Shown here in pieces: positions 11,977-16,025 of a DNA stretch of 16,025 nucleotides. The first letter of the stretch is position 1; each line of letters starts with the position of its first letter. Origin of the DNA: DATKDU01 sp035512595 (GTDB taxonomy: Bacteria; Planctomycetota; Planctomycetia; Pirellulales; Pirellulaceae); NCBI GenBank assembly GCA_035512595.1, contig DATKDU010000379.1, forward strand, positions 1 to 16,025. Reading direction: 5' to 3'. The notes beneath the pieces are model-generated. The model was not told the DNA's origin. It worked only from the letters and a program-made list of their open reading frames with translations, and ran no database searches. A program made the position numbers and the translations under genes.

Positions 11977-13599
11977 CGGCGTCTTCTCCCCCCACGAAAC
12001 CAGGTTCCAGCGCAGCCCCGGATCGCCGTCCGCCTTGACATAAATCGGCTGGCTGAAGCTCGGCCAATGATAGCTGACGTTGGTCGGAGGGACGATTTTC
12101 AGCCGCGGAGGGGCAGCCAGGTAATAGGGGCTCCGTTCCATCCAGCGGGGATAAAACTCTTCGCTGAGCCCGAGCGAAAAGAGCAATGGGTCGTACTGCG
12201 CCTCGAAATCGGTCAGCGACGTTTGCCAGGTCGCCTGCGTCAGGGCGTTCCATTCGCTCCGCCCGAGGATCTGAAACCCGTCCGAGAAAATCCGGCCGGT
12301 CATCGTCAGCGTCGTCGTCTTGGACCCCGGATTCACCACGAACTGATTCCAGGCCATCACCAGGCCGTTGACCGTGGAATTCGACTGATGGGCCACCGCT
12401 ATGTCGTTCTGAACGATTGCCAGCGGCAGTTGGTAGGCGGCGCTGCTCCCTTCGATGCCGAGCAGGTTGACGCCGTTGAGCTTGACGCTAGTGCCACCGA
12501 TCGTGATCACCGCAGTGGGACTGTCGCACAGCAAGGTCCCGGTAAATTGATTTCCTTGAAGAAAGGTCCAACTGCCGTCGGAGCGATAGATTCCCAACGG
12601 GTTATTGACCGGGTCGGTGCTCAAGACTTGATTCTTGGCGGGCGCGCCCAGCACGTCTTGCAGCCGCGGAATGGGGTACACCTGGCCCCCCGGATAGAGC
12701 TGGTAGGTGGTGGTCCCAGCCGGATACGACAGCGGAGTGCTCGCGTTTGCCGTGATCTCGGAGACGTTGACGCCGAGCCAACTGCTCAGCTCGTTGACAG
12801 CCGATCCCGACTGTCGCGACTTGTCCAAGGCCACCGTCCCCGTGAACGGCCGGTTTTCGATCCCCGCTTGCGACATCAGCTTGAGGTCTTTGAGATACCG
12901 TTCGCGCGAATTGGAGTACTTGGGATAAGCCTGGCAAAGCTTGAGCGCCCCTTCCAGGCAGACGGCTCCTTGCACCTGACAAGGAATCTCGATGACGACG
13001 TCGCGCGGCGTGCTGGACGTATTCCATTGATAGACCGTGTGCGTATTGAGCTGCCCCCAGCGGCTGGGTAGCGTGCCGGCATTGATTTGACGACGGGCAA
13101 GCTGCGCCACGGCCGTTACCTGGTACGACGTCTGAATCCCCGATTGGGACAGGTCTGCAGCCGTCCCCATGGCGGAAATCGTGACCCGATAGGGATACTC
13201 GAGGTACTCGGAATGCGAGCTGGTGAGTGCCGCATCGCCGGTCGTGAAGACGACGCTGTAGTTGGCGCCGCTGTCGATGGCGCCTTGCAGCGAAGTTCCG
13301 ACCCCAGCCCAGGTGCCGTCGTGCATCTGCCGCAGGGCGATGGAGACGCCGGTGACGGCCGCCAGCCGCGCCCGGTCCTGTCCGCTGATGTTGGTTTGCG
13401 ACTGTTGGACCTGGTACTCCATGCGGAGCATGGCGTACGAGAGGGTCAAGGTCAGGGCCAATAGACCCAGGACGAGGACGACGGCCATGCCGCGACGACG
13501 AACGAGTGCAGAATGCAGAGTGCAGAATGCAGAGTGCGGGCGCTCTGCGGCTCCGTGCTGCCGACTCTGCACTCTGCACTCTGCGCTCTGCACTTTCAT
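11974..13599 (-). CDS. GspK/PilX-like large minor pseudopilin with extended leader
   Basis: A 541-residue protein. After a leader of 37 residues it has RRRG followed by MAVVLVLGLLALTLTLSYAML, the pilin helix. Glu at +5 is absent (Leu instead), as in GspK and PilX-type proteins, which cap the filament tip. The large mature domain (about 500 residues) is Ser/Thr/Asn-rich and contains a few Cys (for example CQVQGAVCLEG), suggesting a secreted, possibly disulfide-bonded domain. I do not recognise the sequence of that domain beyond the N-terminus. The leader, with QSAECRVQS and HSAFCTLHSAL, is encoded by a GCAGAGT heptamer array. The ATG at 13599 has GGGAGA upstream and is 21 bp after the preceding stop. 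The stop TAG is supplied by another heptamer array. Confidence 0.82.
   Translation of the reverse strand: MKVQSAECRVQSRQHGAAERPHSAFCTLHSALVRRRGMAVVLVLGLLALTLTLSYAMLRMEYQVQQSQTNISGQDRARLAAVTGVSIALRQMHDGTWAGVGTSLQGAIDSGANYSVVFTTGDAALTSSHSEYLEYPYRVTISAMGTAADLSQSGIQTSYQVTAVAQLARRQINAGTLPSRWGQLNTHTVYQWNTSSTPRDVVIEIPCQVQGAVCLEGALKLCQAYPKYSNSRERYLKDLKLMSQAGIENRPFTGTVALDKSRQSGSAVNELSSWLGVNVSEITANASTPLSYPAGTTTYQLYPGGQVYPIPRLQDVLGAPAKNQVLSTDPVNNPLGIYRSDGSWTFLQGNQFTGTLLCDSPTAVITIGGTSVKLNGVNLLGIEGSSAAYQLPLAIVQNDIAVAHQSNSTVNGLVMAWNQFVVNPGSKTTTLTMTGRIFSDGFQILGRSEWNALTQATWQTSLTDFEAQYDPLLFSLGLSEEFYPRWMERSPYYLAAPPRLKIVPPTNVSYHWPSFSQPIYVKADGDPGLRWNLVSWGEKTP
13505..13595 (-). repeat. Inverted GCAGAGT heptamer array in the GspK-like leader
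   Basis: Left arm 13505-13540 carries GCAGAGT/GCAGAAT units and right arm 13563-13595 the complement, around a centre containing CTCTGCGGCTCC. This copy uses GCAGAGT where the other copies use GCGGAGT, a one-base change kept through both arms, so the arms have been homogenised together. Confidence 0.9.
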
Positions 13600-13620
13600 G
13601 GCCTGTCTCCCGTGGGAAGA

Positions 13621-14526
13621 CTATTTGCGTAGGGCGTACGTCACGTTCGCCGATCCAAAGAACGGCAGGGGCTCGGGCCGCGACTCGGTGCCGCTGCGGA
13701 CTTGCAGCTCGATTTGCAGGCTGACGGTTCGCATGCCGGTCTGCGAGCCGTACAAATCGAGGGGCCAGTCGATGTCCTGCCACGACCGCTGCCCGCCGCG
13801 ATACTGGCTCCACTGGCCCTCCGAGGGGGCCATGATCCGCTGGAAGCGGATCATGCCGCGGCTGGTCGAAGTCAGCCCGTCGATCAGCAGCGTCGTATCG
13901 ACCTGGCCGTATTGCAGCCGGTCGGTGAGCTGATTTTTGAGCGTCTCGCTGCTGGAATGAAACGAGTCGATCAGCAGCCGCCAGGACAGAGCGTCGCTCG
14001 CCGCCGGCACTGCATTCGTGTTCCCCGGCCAGGTCATCTCCAGCAGCTTGTTGGCTTCGGACGGGCTACACGAAAACACGATCAGCTCATTGACCCGCGG
14101 CAGTCCGGTCGGATCGGCGGCTGTTCCGCTGGGGCGCCAGACCGCCAGGCTGTCGGGAAACGTGTAATTGTCCGCCGTGAAGTTGACGATCAGGCAGCCG
14201 GGAAAGCTCTCGCTGGCGATCGCTTCGGAGACCGCCCGTTCGATCCGGTCGAGCGAGACCCGCGCGTGCTGGGCGGCCGTCGATTGATCGCGGCACACTT
14301 CGTACGACCCGTAAACCGCGTACGCCAGCGTGGACATCGCCCCGCCGATGAGCACCAGCACGGTGCCGGCGATGAGCAGTTCGGCCAGTGTCAGGCCGCG
14401 GCGGGGACGGCGAGGCGCGCGCGGAGTGCGGAGTGCGGAGTGCGGAGTTGCGGAACCGTTTTCCGGCCGCCATTCCGCATTCCGCATTCCGCATTCCGCA
14501 CTAGGGAGGTGGTGGAATATACGCAT
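13621..14526 (-). CDS. GspJ/PilW-like minor pseudopilin with extended leader
   Basis: A 301-residue pilin-like protein from the ATG at 14526. The signal is PRRPRRG followed by LTLAELLIAGTVLVLIGGAM: cleavage after Gly44, Glu at +5 (residue 49), then one hydrophobic helix. The mature domain of about 257 residues matches GspJ/PilW in size and in the ARVSLDRIERAVSEA helix after the anchor. The leader of 44 residues contains SAECGMRNAEW and HSALRTP from the heptamer array and is far longer than usual. The start overlaps the preceding gene by 26 bp and no ribosome-binding site is clear; in-frame ATG or GTG codons in the array are alternatives. The frame upstream of 14526 is an overlap with the neighbouring gene and is not part of this one. 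Confidence 0.83.
   Translation of the reverse strand: MRIFHHLPSAECGMRNAEWRPENGSATPHSALRTPRAPRRPRRGLTLAELLIAGTVLVLIGGAMSTLAYAVYGSYEVCRDQSTAAQHARVSLDRIERAVSEAIASESFPGCLIVNFTADNYTFPDSLAVWRPSGTAADPTGLPRVNELIVFSCSPSEANKLLEMTWPGNTNAVPAASDALSWRLLIDSFHSSSETLKNQLTDRLQYGQVDTTLLIDGLTSTSRGMIRFQRIMAPSEGQWSQYRGGQRSWQDIDWPLDLYGSQTGMRTVSLQIELQVRSGTESRPEPLPFFGSANVTYALRK
14421..14503 (-). repeat. Inverted GCGGAGT/GCGGAAT heptamer array in the GspJ-like leader
   Basis: Left arm 14421-14453 (GCGGAGT units) faces right arm 14470-14503 (ATTCCGC units) around GAACCGTTTTCCGGCC. On the minus strand it begins TAGTGCGG, and that TAG is the stop codon of the preceding pseudopilin gene, so the element joins two genes: the stop of one and the leader of the next. 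Confidence 0.9.
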
Positions 14527-15169
14527 ACACTCGTCTCCTGACCGCCAGTTCCTGTTCGCCCCCGGCCGGATCGACGTAGTCGATGGCGACGAGGGCGCCG
14601 CGGTAGTAACTGGTCTGCCCCTCGGGCAGCGGTTTGTCCGGGGCCGTCGGATCGACGTAATAGACCCGCACCCGCTGCCGATAGTTGTCGAAGAATCCCT
14701 GGGGAACCTGGAAGTTGGGATGGCGCGGACCGCCGGCATCGTCCCCCGTCCCGAGGCTCTCGCCGTATCTCCCTTGGGCCGGTTTCGCAACCAGGTTGTG
14801 ATAATCGTCCGTATCGTCGAACAGCGAGCGGCCGGCCGCGGTCTCGCCCCCTTCCGTCCCCAGCGCCCCGTCGTTGGGCACTCCCCCCGCTTCCATGTAC
14901 CGCCGGGTGACGATCTCGTCGAGCAGTTGATCGGCCAGCCCCTCGGCAATCGTCCGCCGGACTGCCTCATCGGTGGTCCGCAGCGACGAATGTGCCGCCA
15001 GCAGCAGCACCGATCCGGCCAGGGACATGATGACCAGGGCGATCACGGCCTCGATGAGGGTGAAGGCGCGGCGCTTCAGTGCGGAGCGCGGAGTGCGGAG
15101 TGCGGAGTGGCGGCAATTCCGCGTTCCGCATTCCGCATTCCGCACTGGACGAAATGTGCGCCTAATCAT
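14501..15169 (-). CDS. GspI/PilV-like minor pseudopilin with extended leader, first gene of the pilus operon
   Basis: A 222-residue pilin-like protein from the ATG at 15169. The signal is KRRA followed by FTLIEAVIALVIMSLAGSVLLL: cleavage after Ala35 (Gly is more usual, Ala is accepted), Glu at +5 (residue 40), then the anchoring helix. The mature part of about 187 residues has a GspI/PilV-like start (AEGLADQLLDEIVTRRY) and ends in an odd poly-Pro tail (IPPPP). The leader contains RNAECGTRN and HSALRTPRSAL from the heptamer array. The frame remains open back to a TTG at 15358, but that part runs through a terminator-like hairpin and has no signal, so I reject it. No ribosome-binding site is visible before 15169. 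Confidence 0.83.
   Translation of the reverse strand: MIRRTFRPVRNAECGTRNCRHSALRTPRSALKRRAFTLIEAVIALVIMSLAGSVLLLAAHSSLRTTDEAVRRTIAEGLADQLLDEIVTRRYMEAGGVPNDGALGTEGGETAAGRSLFDDTDDYHNLVAKPAQGRYGESLGTGDDAGGPRHPNFQVPQGFFDNYRQRVRVYYVDPTAPDKPLPEGQTSYYRGALVAIDYVDPAGGEQELAVRRRVYAYIPPPP
15078..15146 (-). repeat. Inverted GCGGAGT heptamer array in the GspI-like leader
   Basis: Left arm 15078-15109 and right arm 15115-15146 are almost fully complementary around a GGCGG centre, the most compact copy in the window. It occupies residues about 10-31 of the pilin leader. Confidence 0.9.
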
Positions 15170-15181
15170 GGCTGCAATCGT

Positions 15182-15235
15182 GGGGAAAAAAGAACACGGC
15201 GGGGTCCCCTCTAGCTCCCAGCTATCCCCGCCGTG
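15182..15235 (-). terminator. Intrinsic terminator, possible attenuator before the pilus operon
   Basis: On the minus strand CACGGCGGGG (complement of 15226-15235) pairs perfectly with CCCCGCCGTG (complement of 15195-15204), followed by TTC and a T6 run (15185-15190 region). The loop contains a second small stem, TAGCT/AGCTA. The T-run ends only about 15 bases before the ATG of the first pilus gene, leaving no room for a promoter in between. It may end the nadC-side transcript, act as an attenuator for the pilus operon, or both. Confidence 0.75.
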
Positions 15236-15276
15236 CTCAAAACCAACGCCCCTCCCCGAGGCGCGGTTGCGACTGA

Positions 15277-15304
15277 ACCCTAGGTCGCAGGTGGACGATG
15301 TCAA
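15277..15304 (-). promoter_or_regulatory. Promoter candidate for the pilus operon
   Basis: Minus strand: a perfect TTGACA (complement of 15299-15304), a 16-bp spacer and TAGGGT (complement of 15277-15282), which keeps the key TAnnnT bases of a -10 box. The predicted start near 15270 lies upstream of the terminator hairpin, giving a leader of about 100 nt that contains it. Confidence 0.4.
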
Positions 15305-15359
15305 ATCAGGAAGAGCTTGCGGGCCGCAGAGGCGGCAGAATCGGCAGGATTCGCACAAG

Positions 15360-15836
15360 TTAGTGCGTGTAGACTTCCTCGATCGCGGGGTTCAGCCGCT
15401 CGAGCAGCTCGACGATGTCCACGATCGGATTGTCGTAATTAATAGTCAACTCGTAGCGTCGGCCGGCTTTGTCGTGGAGATACCACCTCGTACGATCGCT
15501 GTCACTCCTGTCAATTTCCACCTTGACGATGTCCTGAATCGGCAGCTTGAACGACTCGCCCCAAGGATCGGGAACAACGCACTCGATTTTCGACTCGTCA
15601 ATTCGAATGAGGTACTCGCCCTCACGCCGCATGTGATCAACGGCAGCCCACACGCCGACCGCGAGAAACAGCACGCATACGACGCAAAACAGGATGTAGA
15701 AGACTAAGAAAAAGGAACGATCCAGCCACCACATGAATGTCGCTCCTCCAATCATGATGGCAACGGTGCTGCCAAACCGCACCAATAGCAGGACTCCCTC
15801 CTTTCGCGAAGTGCGGCGGTGCTCCAGAAAGATCAT
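15360..15836 (-). CDS. Small membrane protein of unknown function
   Basis: A 158-residue protein with a short basic N-terminus, two adjacent membrane spans (about residues 17-38 and 42-65, the second FFLVFYILFCVVCVLFLAV) and a C-terminal soluble domain of about 90 residues. That domain has alternating strands (YLIRIDESKIECVVPD, FKLPIQDIVKVEIDRSD, RRYELTIN) and a final helix, which resembles a PH-like fold but carries no motif I can name. The ATG at 15836 has GGAGG about ten bases upstream. It starts 18 bp after the nadC stop, so it is likely co-transcribed with nadC. I do not recognise a family. Confidence 0.75.
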   Translation of the reverse strand: MIFLEHRRTSRKEGVLLLVRFGSTVAIMIGGATFMWWLDRSFFLVFYILFCVVCVLFLAVGVWAAVDHMRREGEYLIRIDESKIECVVPDPWGESFKLPIQDIVKVEIDRSDSDRTRWYLHDKAGRRYELTINYDNPIVDIVELLERLNPAIEEVYTH

Positions 15837-15854
15837 GGTCGGAATGCCTCCGCG

Positions 15855-16025
15855 CTACAGCGACCAGTCCAGCCCCACATCAAGATTCGGCGCCGAATGC
15901 GTCAGCGCGCCGATGCTGATCCGCTCGACGCCCGATTCGGCAATGGCGCGGATCGTTTGCAGGTTGACGCCGCCGGAGGCTTCCAGCTCGGCGGAGGAGC
16001 CAAGCTCGCTGCGGATGGCGACCGC
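15855..16025 (-). CDS. nadC: Quinolinate phosphoribosyltransferase, C-terminal end (5' part outside window)
   Basis: Fifty-six residues at the window edge, with the frame open to base 16025. The sequence ELEASGGVNLQTIRAIAESG followed by VERISIGALTHSAPNLDVGL is the conserved end of NadC, which makes nicotinate mononucleotide from quinolinate and phosphoribosyl pyrophosphate in de novo NAD synthesis. The EASGGVN loop and the SIGALTHS segment bind the phosphates of the substrate. The stop is followed after 18 bp by the small membrane protein gene on the same strand. Confidence 0.95.
   Translation of the reverse strand, partial: AVAIRSELGSSAELEASGGVNLQTIRAIAESGVERISIGALTHSAPNLDVGLDWSL

Noticed and set aside
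15170..15358. N-terminal extension of the first pseudopilin back to a TTG (MCESCRFC...)
   Set aside because: It would translate through the promoter candidate and the terminator hairpin, has no ribosome-binding site, and puts about 100 residues before the prepilin cleavage site. The ATG at 15169 is much more likely.

Overview
The window looks like a chromosomal segment of a GC-rich planctomycete, probably from the Pirellulales and relatives. This is inferred from the gene content, the protein style and the many short heptanucleotide repeats between genes; no rRNA or other phylogenetic marker is present, so it is a judgement and not a proof.

Left part (1-3332). The 3' end of a multi-pass membrane protein, probably of a planctomycete Nramp-like family, converges on a two-gene minus-strand unit: a small cupin protein and a secreted protein with a single c-type haem motif. 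That unit is divergent from an Rrf2-family regulator. The 150-bp divergent spacer holds two copies of the palindrome TGGAT-N6-ATCCA, 42 bp apart, one of them over the -35 box of the cytochrome-side promoter. This looks like a self-contained regulatory circuit.

Middle (3333-4468). About 1.1 kb without a credible gene. It contains hairpins, a three-copy 41-bp tandem repeat with a hairpin in each unit, and a 174-nt extended imperfect inverted repeat.

Right part (15169 down to 4469, minus strand). A long type IV pilus / type II secretion-like operon. In transcription order it encodes: a GspI/PilV-like pseudopilin, a GspJ/PilW-like pseudopilin, a large GspK/PilX-like protein, a small membrane-anchored coiled-coil protein, a GspH/FimT-like pseudopilin, PilM, PilN, PilO, a PilP/GspC-like protein, a secretin, and a TPR lipoprotein that is probably the secretin's pilotin. 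PilM-PilN-PilO-PilP would form the inner-membrane alignment platform, the secretin the outer-membrane channel, and the four pilin-like proteins the tip or priming part of a filament. The assembly ATPase, platform protein, major pilin and prepilin peptidase are not here and must lie elsewhere. Upstream are a small membrane protein and the 3' end of nadC, also on the minus strand.

The most unusual feature is a set of inverted arrays of 7-bp units (GCGGAGT, GCGGAAT, GCAGAGT, GGGTTCA, GGAGTCA, GAGGTCA, GCAAAAT) at nearly every junction of the pilus operon. Because 7 is coprime with 3 and the GCGGAGT-type units have no stop in any of six frames, these arrays are read as protein. In all four pilin-like genes they lie just before the prepilin cleavage site, giving leader peptides of 35-44 residues that contain repeat-derived sequence. 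They also encode the C-terminal tail of PilN, and a GGGTTCA array encodes part of the secretin C-terminus. A promoter-like sequence followed by a strong terminator hairpin directly before the first pilus gene suggests transcription attenuation.
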